From assembly GCA_002162685.1 (NCBI GenBank), contig MAAQ01000017.1, forward strand, positions 62,001 through 126,000: a stretch of 64,000 bases of DNA, in the 5' to 3' direction. The stretch's first letter is position 1, and each line of letters starts with the position of its first letter. Shown here one piece after another: positions 19,343-27,323 of this stretch. The DNA comes from Flavobacteriales bacterium 33_180_T64 (lineage in GTDB: Bacteria; Bacteroidota; Bacteroidia; Flavobacteriales; Flavobacteriaceae). The translations under genes and the position numbers were made by a program. The notes beneath the pieces were generated by a model that ran no database searches, was not told where the DNA came from, and saw nothing but the letters and a program-made list of their open reading frames with translations.

Positions 19343-19938
19343 TTTACAACTATTTTTTCTATAAATGAATTATAGTTTTTGTTGGTATTTGAAAAGATAT
19401 TTATAGCAAATGTTTTATAATTAGATGAAATAAAATAGATGGTGTTAAAGCCATTATAATCTTTCCCATCTGTCATCTTATAAGATGCTTTAAATACTTT
19501 TGTTTTTTTAGTGCCAGAATATCCTGCAGTTAACTTCTCGCAATTCATATCTAAAATCTCAGCATAACGACTACAAGAGCTTGAAAGTATTCCCAAAAGC
19601 TGAGCAGACTCTTTTTTTGTAAACGGTAAAAACTGTCCCATTTTCACACTTATAAGAGTTGATGACGCAATATCTTTAAAATAGTAAATGTTTCCTTTTG
19701 AATATTTTAGATAATTAAACCGTTTTCTCTCAATTCTTTTTTCTTCTGAATCAGATAGACTATCAATTACTTTATCATATTCGTTTTCAGAAAATTCCTG
19801 AAAATAAGCAGGCAAAAACATTTGTATATTATCTTTTTCTAATTCGAAATAAGCTCCAGGAATATCATTTCTCTTAGTTTCTTCATTACAAGATAAAAAA
19901 GAGGCAGCTATAATTATAAAAACAAATTTCAGTGTCAT
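19339..19938 (-). CDS. Putative lipoprotein inside the methylmalonyl-CoA mutase operon
   Basis: 199 residues; the signal sequence [17 protein letters not shown] ends in a lipobox cysteine at residue 17. The mature part is charged, with no recognised domain; it includes [20 protein letters not shown] and two cysteines (in [16 protein letters not shown]). It is coupled to the large mutase subunit by a four-base overlap and follows the other lipoprotein by three bases. Function unknown. Confidence 0.75.
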   Translation of the reverse strand: MTLKFVFIIIAASFLSCNEETKRNDIPGAYFELEKDNIQMFLPAYFQEFSENEYDKVIDSLSDSEEKRIERKRFNYLKYSKGNIYYFKDIASSTLISVKMGQFLPFTKKESAQLLGILSSSCSRYAEILDMNCEKLTAGYSGTKKTKVFKASYKMTDGKDYNGFNTIYFISSNYKTFAINIFSNTNKNYNSFIEKIVVK

Positions 19939-19941
19939 GAA

Positions 19942-20607
19942 TTAATGGTTATGACCATCATGAGTCGAATGTTGTTCTATTTTAGGAACTTTTTTTTCAA
20001 CTTTTTCTGTGGTGATTTTAGAAGCAGGCTGACTTAAATCTAGGTCATATAGTTTTCCGTAGTATAACTCAAGAGCAATATAAGTCGCTAAGTACTTATC
20101 ATCTTTCATTCCAAAAGTTTTACGTTTTAACTGATCGCCATACATACGTAAACTCATGCTATTAGTACTTATTAAAGCATTAAACGTTTTTCTTAAAGGC
20201 TCATCTTTAATATTTGCACCAATACACTTAAAAACGGGATGCTTAAAATTTACTCTACTGCCATCAGGATTAACCGTCCATAGATCTTTCTCTTGTTTTA
20301 GAGCTTCAAAGACGTTTTTAGTATGTTCAGAAACCATTTTTTGATAGTCAATTTTGTTGTTAACAGCTTGACTTACAAATAAACTATAGGCTCTAGAATA
20401 TACTGCTTTATCTGGTGTATAAAACCTAATTAAATCATCTTCAAACGCATAAAAAGCTTCTTGTAAAAGCGATGTGTCAATGTCTTCACAATCTAGTATC
20501 TTTTCAATACTCGGGTATTTGTAATCTAATTGGACTTTTTTTTGTGCGTCGTCTTTACAAGTAAGAAAACATAAGCAGAATATAAGTAATGTTAATTTTA
20601 ATTTCAT
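19942..20607 (-). CDS. Putative lipoprotein inside the methylmalonyl-CoA mutase operon
   Basis: 221 residues; the lipoprotein signal MKLKLTLLIFCLCFLTCKD has its lipobox cysteine at residue 17. The mature protein is largely helical and ends in a histidine-rich tail (EQHSTHDGHNH) that could bind metal. Relatives in this phylum sometimes carry a septum-formation (Maf) name, for which I see no motif. It sits 11 bases downstream of the small mutase subunit. Function unknown. Confidence 0.75.
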   Translation of the reverse strand: MKLKLTLLIFCLCFLTCKDDAQKKVQLDYKYPSIEKILDCEDIDTSLLQEAFYAFEDDLIRFYTPDKAVYSRAYSLFVSQAVNNKIDYQKMVSEHTKNVFEALKQEKDLWTVNPDGSRVNFKHPVFKCIGANIKDEPLRKTFNALISTNSMSLRMYGDQLKRKTFGMKDDKYLATYIALELYYGKLYDLDLSQPASKITTEKVEKKVPKIEQHSTHDGHNH

Positions 20608-20618
20608 GATTTTAATTT

Positions 20619-21980
20619 TTATTCGGTTTTAAGTCGTTCTTGTTCAGTGGTTTCAGCAAGACGCTTTTCTATAATTGGTTCTAGTAATGTTTTTATAGGA
20701 TTCATTTTAATGAAAGGATATATTTCTATATCATCTTTCATTTTATCCTCTAGGTTAGGATGTTTGTTTGTTCCTAATAAAATAAGCTCACCTGCATCAA
20801 ATTGTGATTGTTCTTTGGTTGCGCTTTCTTTTATTTTCTTTTGAATTATGCCCTCTTTAAGTTGAGAAAGAAAACCACCATTAGATTCAATATCTTTAAA
20901 TAAATCTAAAGCTTTTTCACTTAGCTGAGTTGTTAAGCTCTCAATATAATACGCACCATCTGAAGGATTATCAACCTTATCAAAGTAGCTTTCATTTTTT
21001 AAAATGAGTAATTGGTTACGAGAAATACGTTCACCAAATTCGTTATCCTTATGATATATGGCATCGTATGCTAAGTTTGTAATGGTATTTGCGCCTCCTA
21101 AAACAGCACTCATACATTCTGTAGTTGTACGTAGCATATTAGTATTATAATCGTAAATTGTTTTATTACGTTTAGTGGGTGTTACTTTTATAATACATTC
21201 AGAATTGATACTATATGCCGAAGCTAGTGTTTTATATAATAATCGTAAAGCTCGTAGTTTTGCAATTTCAAAAAAGTAATTTGTACCTACTGAAACATTA
21301 AACACGATATGCAATGTCTCTTTTTGAGTTGTGTTTAAGATGTTATCGAAATGATTATAATACTCATTTGTATGAGCAAGTGCATAGGCTAATTGCTGCA
21401 CCATATTTGCTCCAGCATTTTGATATAACGCGACATCAATACTAAAACTATTGGTTTGTTTTACAATAGCTTCAAAACGATTATGGTCTTCATTTAGGTT
21501 TTTATACCAATTTCCTGTTCGAGAAAGGTTTCCAATAATATCTAATTGGATTGCTATGTTTTTTTTAGAAGGAATTGTTTTTATATACTCTGGTGATAAG
21601 AATAATAATTTTAAACTAATTGGAGTAGAAGCGGTGTCTATTTTATTTAAAAGCTTTACTATAGATGTGGTTTCAGATGGAATTATAAACTCTATAGTTT
21701 CTGCACCTCTTGAAATAGCATCTAAGGCTTTTGCATTTGATTTTTCAGTATGAGAAACAAAAATGGATTGGCAAATTTTAAATGCACTTGCTTTAGGAAT
21801 TGCTGTTGAAAGTGATTCTGTAAATTCGTCTAAATGATAAAAAGGTTTTACATCAATACCTTCATTAGTGTGCCAAATTAAAGTGTCATTATAATCTACA
21901 CCTTTTAAGTCGGCTTGTATTTTTTGTTTCCACTGCTTTGAAGAGATTTCAGAAAACTCATTAAATAGTTTTTTACTCAT
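20619..21980 (-). CDS. mutA: Methylmalonyl-CoA mutase, small subunit
   Basis: 453 residues aligning with the barrel part of methylmalonyl-CoA mutase (SVGTNYFFEIAKLRALRLLY, DNEFGERISRNQLLILK, SDGAYYIESLTTQLSEKA) but lacking the C-terminal DxHxxG cobalamin domain, as expected for the non-catalytic partner. It probably stabilises the large subunit. It overlaps the upstream divIC-like gene by eight bases. About 200 residues shorter than the actinobacterial small subunit because it stops after the barrel. Confidence 0.92.
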   Translation of the reverse strand: MSKKLFNEFSEISSKQWKQKIQADLKGVDYNDTLIWHTNEGIDVKPFYHLDEFTESLSTAIPKASAFKICQSIFVSHTEKSNAKALDAISRGAETIEFIIPSETTSIVKLLNKIDTASTPISLKLLFLSPEYIKTIPSKKNIAIQLDIIGNLSRTGNWYKNLNEDHNRFEAIVKQTNSFSIDVALYQNAGANMVQQLAYALAHTNEYYNHFDNILNTTQKETLHIVFNVSVGTNYFFEIAKLRALRLLYKTLASAYSINSECIIKVTPTKRNKTIYDYNTNMLRTTTECMSAVLGGANTITNLAYDAIYHKDNEFGERISRNQLLILKNESYFDKVDNPSDGAYYIESLTTQLSEKALDLFKDIESNGGFLSQLKEGIIQKKIKESATKEQSQFDAGELILLGTNKHPNLEDKMKDDIEIYPFIKMNPIKTLLEPIIEKRLAETTEQERLKTE

Positions 21981-22278
21981 CCTTTTTCTTTAGTTTAAGA
22001 CTGTCTTCATATTCAATAATAAAAATGTCTTCATTTTCTTTCTTCATATAATACTTCTCACGTGCAAGTTTTTCAATTCCATTGTCAGTACTAAGCTCTT
22101 TAATTGCTTTATTATCTTTTTCAATTTCATTATTATAATATGCTTTCTCATTTTCTAAATCATTGATATCGTCATTTAACTCTCTATGAATTATGAGCGA
22201 ATTAGAATCGATAAACAACATCCATACTGCAAAAACAATAAAGACAAGAACAAATATGTTTTTTAAGTATTTAAGCAT
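21973..22278 (-). CDS. Septum formation initiator family protein (FtsB/DivIC-like)
   Basis: 101 residues: one N-terminal transmembrane helix (about 5-24), then a periplasmic coiled coil (ELNDDINDLENEKAYYNNEI) and the conserved GIEKLAREKYYMKKENEDIF, the signature of FtsB/DivIC proteins that bridge FtsL and FtsQ in the divisome. The start shares one base with the udk stop. It leads straight into the mutase operon, an odd but common pairing in this family. Confidence 0.9.
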   Translation of the reverse strand: MLKYLKNIFVLVFIVFAVWMLFIDSNSLIIHRELNDDINDLENEKAYYNNEIEKDNKAIKELSTDNGIEKLAREKYYMKKENEDIFIIEYEDSLKLKKKDE

Positions 22279-22886
22279 TAACTTAATCTTTCGTTGATAA
22301 TAGTTTTAACGATATTCACAGCAACAGTATTGTATTTATTATTTGGTATGATAATATCTGCATACTCTTTCATTGGTTCAATAAACTGTTGATGCATGGG
22401 CTTAAGTGTTGTTTGATATCTAATTAACACTTCATTGATATCTCGACCACGTTCAGAAATATCACGTTTTAAACGTCTAATTAGACGTTCATCACTATCG
22501 GCATGAACAAATATTTTAATATCAAACATGTCTCTAAGTTTAAGTTTTGACAAAATAAGAATGCCTTCAACAATCATTACTTTTCTTGGTTGAGTAGTAA
22601 TTGTATCTCCTGTTCTATTATGTTCTACAAACGAATAGACAGGTTGCTCAATAGCATGTCCTTTTTTTAATTCAGACAGGTGTTTTCTTAATAATTTAAA
22701 ATCTATAGAACGTGGGTGATCAAAATTAATTTTTTTACGTTCATCAAAACTTAGCTTAGATGTGTCTTTGTAATAAGAGTCTTGAGAGATTACTCCAACT
22801 TCTCCTTCGGGTAACTCGTTAAGTATTTGGTTTACAACAGTTGTTTTTCCACAACCTGTTCCTCCAGCAATTCCAATAATTAGCAT
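22278..22886 (-). CDS. udk: Uridine kinase
   Basis: Udk phosphorylates uridine and cytidine in pyrimidine salvage. The 202-residue P-loop kinase has GIAGGTGCGKTTV with Walker A at about 8-16, SQDSYYKD, NFDHPRSIDF (nucleoside binding) and RLIRRLKRDISERGRD (lid region). It is first in the leftward run that ends with the mutase large subunit. Confidence 0.96.
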   Translation of the reverse strand: MLIIGIAGGTGCGKTTVVNQILNELPEGEVGVISQDSYYKDTSKLSFDERKKINFDHPRSIDFKLLRKHLSELKKGHAIEQPVYSFVEHNRTGDTITTQPRKVMIVEGILILSKLKLRDMFDIKIFVHADSDERLIRRLKRDISERGRDINEVLIRYQTTLKPMHQQFIEPMKEYADIIIPNNKYNTVAVNIVKTIINERLS

Positions 22887-22912
22887 ATATAAAGACTGAT
22901 TTTTTAGTTGAA

Positions 22913-22920
22913 CAAATTTA
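22913..22920 (-). promoter_or_regulatory. Promoter -7 box TAAATTTG for the udk operon
   Basis: On the minus strand TAAATTTG matches TAnnTTTG exactly, 26 bases upstream of the udk ATG. The upstream element is a TTT about 18 bases away rather than TTG. Confidence 0.55.
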
Positions 22921-23096
22921 ACAATTATGATAGAAAATAAAGGCTCAATTCTCGAAACTTCTTATTCTGTTATCAACTTCTTATTAGAAGGCCTTTAACT
23001 ACTCGTAATGTTTTTTATAGCATCTGCAATTTTATTATTAATTAAACCTTGTTTTGTTATTATAATTTATACCATTCTGAAGTATATTTGATAGCA

Positions 23097-24200
23097 TTAA
23101 TTTTTTATTAGTTTCACTATCCCAAAGTTTTCAATACCAACATAGATAAATCCATCTGGACCTTGATTAATTGAGCGCACTCTACCAAGCCCATCAAGTA
23201 AACGTTCTTCTTTTATGATTTTACCATCTTTAATGTAGCAATTATCTAAATACTGAAATTTTAAAGATCCTACTAATAAGTTCCCTTTCCATTCTTTATA
23301 GATCTCACTAGATATAAATTCCATTCCGCTAGGAGCAATAGATGGTGTCCAATAATGAAGCGGTTGTTCCATTCCGGGATGTGACGTTTTATCTGTGATT
23401 TTTGTGCCAATATAATTTATACCATAAGTAATAACTGGCCATCCGTAATTTTTTCCTGGCTTGATAATATTAATTTCATCGCCACCTTTCGGACCATGCT
23501 CATGTGTCCATATTTCTCTTGTTTCTGGATGAATTACCATGCCTTGTGGATTGCGGTGCCCATATGAATAAATAGCACTTTTGGCATTGTCTTGGTTTAT
23601 AAATGGGTTATCAGACGGTAATGAGCCATCATCATTTAATCTGTAAATTTTTCCGCCATCTCGAGTAATATCTTGAGGGTTTTCATCCCGATTACCACGT
23701 TCACCGATTGTAAAATAGAGATACCCATTATCATCGAAAACAATTCTTGATCCAAAATGCTGACCTTTAGTTGTATTTGGAGTTGCTTTATAGAGCAATT
23801 CTTTTTCGATTAAAGAATTACCTTTAAGTTTAGCTCTCATTATTGCAGTATGCCCACCTTTTTCTTTTCCTTCAGAAGACACATAGCTTATGTAAATCCA
23901 TCCATTTTTAGTGTAATTAGGATGTAATTTAATGTCAAGCAAACCGCCTTGTCCGCGATTATAAACTTTTGGAACATTTGTTATTTGTGTTTTTTTTCCA
24001 TTAGTAAAATGAATAATCTTACCTTCTTTTTCGTTAATTAGTATGGAGCCGTCTGGTAAAAATGTAAATCCCCAAGGGTTAATAAGCTCAGAAACAATAA
24101 TTTCATAAGAATGTGAATTATTCACGGGGTTTTTATCTTGAGCACATGCAAGCACACCTAAAGAACCAATTAATAAGACGTATTGTTTAACAAATGTCAT
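23097..24200 (-). CDS. PQQ-dependent sugar dehydrogenase family protein (glucose/sorbosone dehydrogenase type)
   Basis: 367 residues. An N-terminal signal with a possible lipobox (MTFVKQYVLLIGSLGVLACA, Cys19) sends it to the periplasm. The six-bladed propeller signatures include LVNPWGF-like SELINPWGFTFLPDG, GGLLDIKLHPNY, GERGNRDENPQ, YSYGHRNPQGMVIHPE and HEHGPKGGDEINI. This family oxidises aldose sugars with PQQ in its characterised members; whether this one binds PQQ is not shown by the sequence. It is divergent from the tRNA pair. Confidence 0.93.
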   Translation of the reverse strand: MTFVKQYVLLIGSLGVLACAQDKNPVNNSHSYEIIVSELINPWGFTFLPDGSILINEKEGKIIHFTNGKKTQITNVPKVYNRGQGGLLDIKLHPNYTKNGWIYISYVSSEGKEKGGHTAIMRAKLKGNSLIEKELLYKATPNTTKGQHFGSRIVFDDNGYLYFTIGERGNRDENPQDITRDGGKIYRLNDDGSLPSDNPFINQDNAKSAIYSYGHRNPQGMVIHPETREIWTHEHGPKGGDEINIIKPGKNYGWPVITYGINYIGTKITDKTSHPGMEQPLHYWTPSIAPSGMEFISSEIYKEWKGNLLVGSLKFQYLDNCYIKDGKIIKEERLLDGLGRVRSINQGPDGFIYVGIENFGIVKLIKN

Positions 24201-24260
24201 TGAAATAAAATTTATGATTAAATTTAGTAAAAAAAGTTATTAATTTTTAAAGAAAAGATA

Positions 24261-24268
24261 TATATTTG
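24261..24268 (+). promoter_or_regulatory. Promoter -7 box TATATTTG for the tRNA-Pro/tRNA-Arg operon
   Basis: TATATTTG fits TAnnTTTG exactly and lies 58 bases before tRNA-Pro; a TTA stands about 19-20 bases upstream in place of TTG. A leader of about 50 bases would be removed during tRNA processing. Confidence 0.55.
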
Positions 24269-24326
24269 CACCTCGAAATTTTAGAGAAATCATATAATTT
24301 AATCTTTCTAAAATTGATAACCATTT

Positions 24327-24401
24327 CGGGGTGTAGCGTAGCCCGGTTATCGCGCCACGTTTGGGACGTGGAGGCCGCAGGTTCGAATCCTGCCACCCCG
24401 A
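24327..24401 (+). tRNA. tRNA-Pro (anticodon TGG)
   Basis: The acceptor stem CGGGGTG pairs with CACCCCG; the anticodon stem CCACG/CGTGG encloses TTTGGGA with anticodon TGG; the T arm is GCAGG-TTCGAAT-CCTGC. The 3' CCA is not encoded. Confidence 0.97.
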
Positions 24402-24409
24402 CTTTTTGA

Positions 24410-24483
24410 GGGCTCTTAGCTCAGCTGGATAGAGCACCTCCCTTCTAAGGAGGCGGTCGAAGGTTCGAATCCTTCAGGGCTCA
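24410..24483 (+). tRNA. tRNA-Arg (anticodon TCT)
   Basis: The acceptor GGGCTCT pairs with AGGGCTC using two G-U pairs; the D arm is GCTC...GAGC; the anticodon stem CCTCC/GGAGG encloses CTTCTAA with anticodon TCT; the T arm is GAAGG-TTCGAAT-CCTTC. CCA is not encoded. A second copy of the 3' part lies at 25890-25936, which makes this gene a probable integration site. Confidence 0.96.
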
Positions 24484-24488
24484 CTTAA
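24442..24488 (+). repeat. Direct repeat, left copy (inside tRNA-Arg 3' end)
   Basis: The 47 bases from the anticodon loop through the tRNA end to six bases past the gene recur at 25890-25936 with one mismatch (GGAGG versus GGAGA). Such repeats mark the ends of elements integrated into tRNA 3' ends (attL/attR). The distance between copies is 1,448 bases. Confidence 0.85.
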
Positions 24489-24516
24489 GCCGTGTCAGTA
24501 ATGACGCGGCTTTTTA
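24487..24516 (+). terminator. Rho-independent terminator after tRNA-Arg
   Basis: AAGCCGTGTC and GACGCGGCTT form a 10-bp stem (one G-T pair) around AGTAAT, followed by TTT. It ends the tRNA operon. Confidence 0.85.
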
Positions 24517-25138
24517 GTGTTTTTACACTAAAATTCTTATCTTCAATTTTTACAAAAATTCGTATAAATTTCACAAGAAATTCATGTATTTTGGCATAAA
24601 ATGTGTGTAAAAGTTATAATAATCTATACATTGACATTTTTAAGAGGTTAAATTCAAGTTATACCTTATAAACACTATAGGTTTTTTTTTCTGTTTTTAA
24701 GCTGATCCTCTAAAGTTAGGAGGATGTCAAAGGTGTCTTAGCCTTTATATTTACTTAATCTTGGTGTTTTTAGTGCTAGTAATACTGTGCTTTGAGCAGT
24801 TATTAGTATTGCGGAACCTCGTAAGGGGTGTAATTTTAATTAGCTTAGTTTTACTTCAAAATACACGTAGATATACGTATTGTATTGTAAGAATTTTAAT
24901 AATACATTTAACACCAACTATTACATACTTATAATGGACTTTATCATGTCGTTTTTGGGATGATAGGAAACTAAAGGTGTTAGTATAAATAGTTAGCAAA
25001 TCGCACAACACAAAAAAGTTATCGATCTCTGAGAGGATTTCCTATAGAGACATAATTTCGAAACCTTTGTTTTATGTTAAAAAATTCGTGTTATAACACA
25101 ATAAAAATTGAAATAATTACTAACTAAAAATATAGAAA
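24517..25138. other. Long intergenic region before the carbonic anhydrase gene
   Basis: About 620 bases without a credible gene. It holds regulatory repeat copy A (24813-24967), a short ATCCTC/GAGGAT inverted repeat near 24703-24725, and an AT-rich leader of about 170 bases before the carbonic anhydrase ATG. Confidence 0.6.
24813..24967 (+). repeat. Regulatory repeat, copy A (upstream of carbonic anhydrase)
   Basis: One of three co-oriented ~150-bp copies. Aligned by eye with B and C, it shares AGTTTTA-x-TCAAAATA, the imperfect palindrome ACGTAGATATACGT (24866-24879), ATTG(T/A)TTGTA, ACATTTA, and a distal block beginning TCATGTC (24944) and containing GGGATGATAGG. With C it also shares CGTAAGG and GTAATTTTAAT at the left end. 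It lies 171 bases before the start codon. Confidence 0.8.
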
Positions 25139-25780
25139 ATGGAAAATTGCCCTAACGCAAGAACACAAGAAGAACAAAAAGCTATTACGCCGAAAGATGC
25201 AGTACAAATGTTGAAAGACGGTAACAAGCGCTTTGTTGATGATAAAATGACAAAATATTGCTACGGAAAAATGGCCAAGCAATCTGCAAAGAATGGGCAG
25301 TTCCCTTTTGCTGCGGTTTTGTGCTGCGTAGATTCAAGAATTCCAGTAGAGCAAGTATTCGATCAAGCGATTGGCGATATGTTTGTTGCTCGTGTGGCAG
25401 GCAACTTCATTAATTCAGACATTGTTGGTAGCCTTGAGTTTGCTGTTGTATCTGGTGTGAAATCAATATTGATTTTAGGACATACAGCCTGTGGTGCTAT
25501 AAAGGGTGCATGTGATGGCGCAACAGGTCTTCCTGCTCTCGATAGTATGTTGAGTAATATTCAGCCAGCTGTAAAGTCAGCGATTACCTCAACTGGTAGA
25601 GTTGCTACGTCTACAGACTCGAAGTTTGTTCAAACTGTTGCCGACGTGAATGTAAAAATGGCAATGGCAGATCTTAGAAGCAAAAGCGCGCTGATTAATA
25701 CCGCTATTCAAAATGATACATTAAAACTTGTTGGAGGGATGTATGATCTTAGTAGTCGGGTAGCGAAAATAGACGATTAA
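25139..25780 (+). CDS. Beta-class carbonic anhydrase
   Basis: Interconverts CO2 and bicarbonate with one zinc per active site. The 213-residue protein has the class signature C63-x-D65-x-R67 (CCVDSRIP) and H115-x-x-C118 (HTACGA), so the three zinc ligands and the catalytic Asp/Arg dyad are present. No signal peptide is seen, so it is probably cytoplasmic. The gene lies between tRNA-Arg and a copy of that tRNA's 3' end, and is preceded by regulatory repeat A. It looks slightly less AT-rich than the flanking DNA, compatible with transfer. No second gene is in the unit. Confidence 0.95.
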   Translation: MENCPNARTQEEQKAITPKDAVQMLKDGNKRFVDDKMTKYCYGKMAKQSAKNGQFPFAAVLCCVDSRIPVEQVFDQAIGDMFVARVAGNFINSDIVGSLEFAVVSGVKSILILGHTACGAIKGACDGATGLPALDSMLSNIQPAVKSAITSTGRVATSTDSKFVQTVADVNVKMAMADLRSKSALINTAIQNDTLKLVGGMYDLSSRVAKIDD

Positions 25781-25889
25781 TCCCAGTTCAGAAATATTAA
25801 CTAAATTTTAAAGAATGTGTGTAAATTAAAATTAGCATTTTTAAGTTATTGATTACTAATAATTTATATTTTTTAAAAAAAAACTCTCT

Positions 25890-25936
25890 CTTCTAAGGAG
25901 ACGGTCGAAGGTTCGAATCCTTCAGGGCTCACTTAA
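25890..25936 (+). repeat. Direct repeat, right copy: tRNA-Arg 3' fragment
   Basis: 46 of 47 bases match the 3' part of tRNA-Arg at 24442-24488. The acceptor 5' half, D arm and most of the anticodon 5' stem are missing, so it cannot fold as a tRNA. Interpreted as the displaced attachment-site half of an integrated element. Confidence 0.85.
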
Positions 25937-25965
25937 AGCCTCACCTTTATTGGTGAGGCTTTTGT
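25935..25965 (+). terminator. Strong rho-independent terminator after the tRNA fragment
   Basis: AAAGCCTCACC and GGTGAGGCTTT form an 11-bp perfect stem around TTTATT, followed by T residues. It may be the original terminator of tRNA-Arg, displaced by insertion; it could now also end the carbonic anhydrase transcript. Confidence 0.85.
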
Positions 25966-26005
25966 TTTTATGCTTGATTTTTTGTTTTCTTTTTTATAAG
26001 CTTTT

Positions 26006-26158
26006 GGAACTCCAAAAGGTGTACCATTTTGGTGCACATAGTTTTATTTCAAAATATACGTAGTTCTACGTATTGATTTGTACATATTTAAATACTACAT
26101 TTATTACTGATTACTAGATACTTATAACGTGCATTGTCATGTCGTTTTGGGATGATGG
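26006..26158 (+). repeat. Regulatory repeat, copy B (upstream of the 237-residue lipoprotein)
   Basis: Co-oriented with copies A and C. Shared blocks: CATAGTTTTA, TCAAAATATACGTAG, CTACGTATTGATTTGTA, ACTACATT, ACTTATAA, and TCATGTCGTTTTGGGATGAT from 26137. It lies about 200 bases before the start codon. Confidence 0.82.
26056..26073 (+). promoter_or_regulatory. Perfect 18-bp palindrome, probable operator (copy B)
   Basis: ATACGTAGTTCTACGTAT is a perfect inverted repeat with a two-base centre. The inner TACGTAG-TT-CTACGTA has the 7-2-7 geometry used by NarL/FixJ (LuxR-type HTH) regulators; the regulator assignment is inference. C carries it with one change and A in a weaker form. Confidence 0.65.
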
Positions 26159-26359
26159 ATGCTATTTATATAAAGTAGTTATACCTCATTAAATCCAAGA
26201 CGGTCAAAAATGGACTGACCATCCAACGTCGGAATTTGAACAGCGACACCAAAAAAGAAAGTATAAAATGATATTATGAGTATCAACTAAAAATCTATTG
26301 ATTATTTCAATATAATTATTAACTTTAGAAAGCAACTAGCTTCTATAAAATCTAAAATT

Positions 26360-27073
26360 ATGAATATTATAAAATTTTTAAGAAAACCTTACTTAGCTAT
26401 CTTATTTTCTTACTTAATTCTATTTGTGTCTTGTTCTCAATATGACTCGGTAGAAATTAATGAACAAAATTTCGATTATACAGCGTTTAATGAATTTAAA
26501 TCTCAAGGGTATATAATTGATATAAACTTGATAAAGAATAATAAAGTATCATTGATAGAAAAGAAAAAAGCTATATTAAATCAAATTAATACAGAATTAA
26601 ATACTGATTTAAGTTTTCCGGATAAAGCATTTGAATTAGCTAATTCTGATGTAGAAGAAATATTCGAAATTAGTATGAAAGAGGGTTGGATGACTCAACA
26701 AGATGTGGATTTAACTAATGAGTTTATTTTAAATATTAAAAATGATGGTATCGATATTGCAATTTCAAAATATGAAGCTACAATTTTAGAGTTATCTTTA
26801 TCTAGTGCTAAGTTTGAAGAGAAAAATATTTTTCTGAATATAATGAAAAGTTTAAATTATGCTAATCCTGATTTATTTAAAACAGAACTATTAAATGAAT
26901 CTTTAGTAGCAAATAAAGAGCCTTGGTATAAATGTGCTGCTGCTGGAGTAGCCTTAGTTGCTGCAACTTTAAGTTTAGCATCCTGTGTTACTGTAGCTGC
27001 TTGTGGTTTAGCATTAGTTTTAGTTTATGCGGCATCCAATTCAGTTGCTGCAATGTGTGGTGGTGATGAATAA
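26360..27073 (+). CDS. Lipoprotein with cysteine-bearing hydrophobic C-terminal tail, unknown function
   Basis: 237 residues. The signal segment has a lipobox (LFVSCSQ, Cys about residue 25). The middle, about 30-185, is charged and helical with no recognised domain. The last 49 residues change character completely: a Gly/Ala/Val-rich hydrophobic stretch beginning WYKCAAAGVALV with four cysteines at about 192, 209, 215 and 233, ending MCGGDE. That tail resembles in composition the hydrophobic cysteine-containing peptides of some bacteriocins (halocin C8-like), but no homology is shown. A two-helix membrane protein gene follows 19 bases downstream. Preceded by regulatory repeat B. Confidence 0.8.
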   Translation: MNIIKFLRKPYLAILFSYLILFVSCSQYDSVEINEQNFDYTAFNEFKSQGYIIDINLIKNNKVSLIEKKKAILNQINTELNTDLSFPDKAFELANSDVEEIFEISMKEGWMTQQDVDLTNEFILNIKNDGIDIAISKYEATILELSLSSAKFEEKNIFLNIMKSLNYANPDLFKTELLNESLVANKEPWYKCAAAGVALVAATLSLASCVTVAACGLALVLVYAASNSVAAMCGGDE

Positions 27074-27092
27074 TCTTTAAATAATTAATAAT

Positions 27093-27311
27093 ATGTGGAA
27101 ACCAGGAAAAAAAACCTTATTCGTATTAATGATTCTAATGGCTATTTTTGGTGGTCTAACATCGTATTGGATAGATTGGACCGTTTTTGAGACAAATAAA
27201 GGTGTCTTAAGAGAAATACAATTACCAATAATATTTTTAGTGTTAAGTTTTTATTTTATGATACCTTATCTTAAAAAGATAAAAGAAGAAAAAAAGAATA
27301 ACGAAGCATAA
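27093..27311 (+). CDS. Small two-helix membrane protein, partner of the preceding lipoprotein gene
   Basis: 72 residues; transmembrane helices at about 8-27 and 44-60, with a positively charged C-terminus (KKIKEEKKNNEA). It lies 19 bases downstream of the 237-residue lipoprotein gene and shares its terminator, so the two form a unit. Size and topology would suit an immunity or accessory protein, but this is speculation from context. Confidence 0.72.
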   Translation: MWKPGKKTLFVLMILMAIFGGLTSYWIDWTVFETNKGVLREIQLPIIFLVLSFYFMIPYLKKIKEEKKNNEA

Positions 27312-27323
27312 CACAGTATATAG

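Larger units (their letters stand above)
25781..26359. other. Intergenic region between carbonic anhydrase and the 237-residue lipoprotein gene
   Basis: About 580 bases. In order: AT-rich spacer, tRNA-Arg 3' fragment (25890-25936), terminator (25935-25965), T-rich spacer, regulatory repeat copy B (26006-26158), and a 200-base leader containing the small inverted repeat GGTC...GACC within AAGACGGTCAAAAATGGACT near 26203. No credible gene. Confidence 0.65.

Noticed and set aside
24240-24437. 65-codon leftward frame across the tRNA genes (reads SGWQDSNLRPPRPKRGAI)
   Set aside because: It is the antisense translation of tRNA-Pro and part of tRNA-Arg; this kind of peptide is a well-known spurious product.
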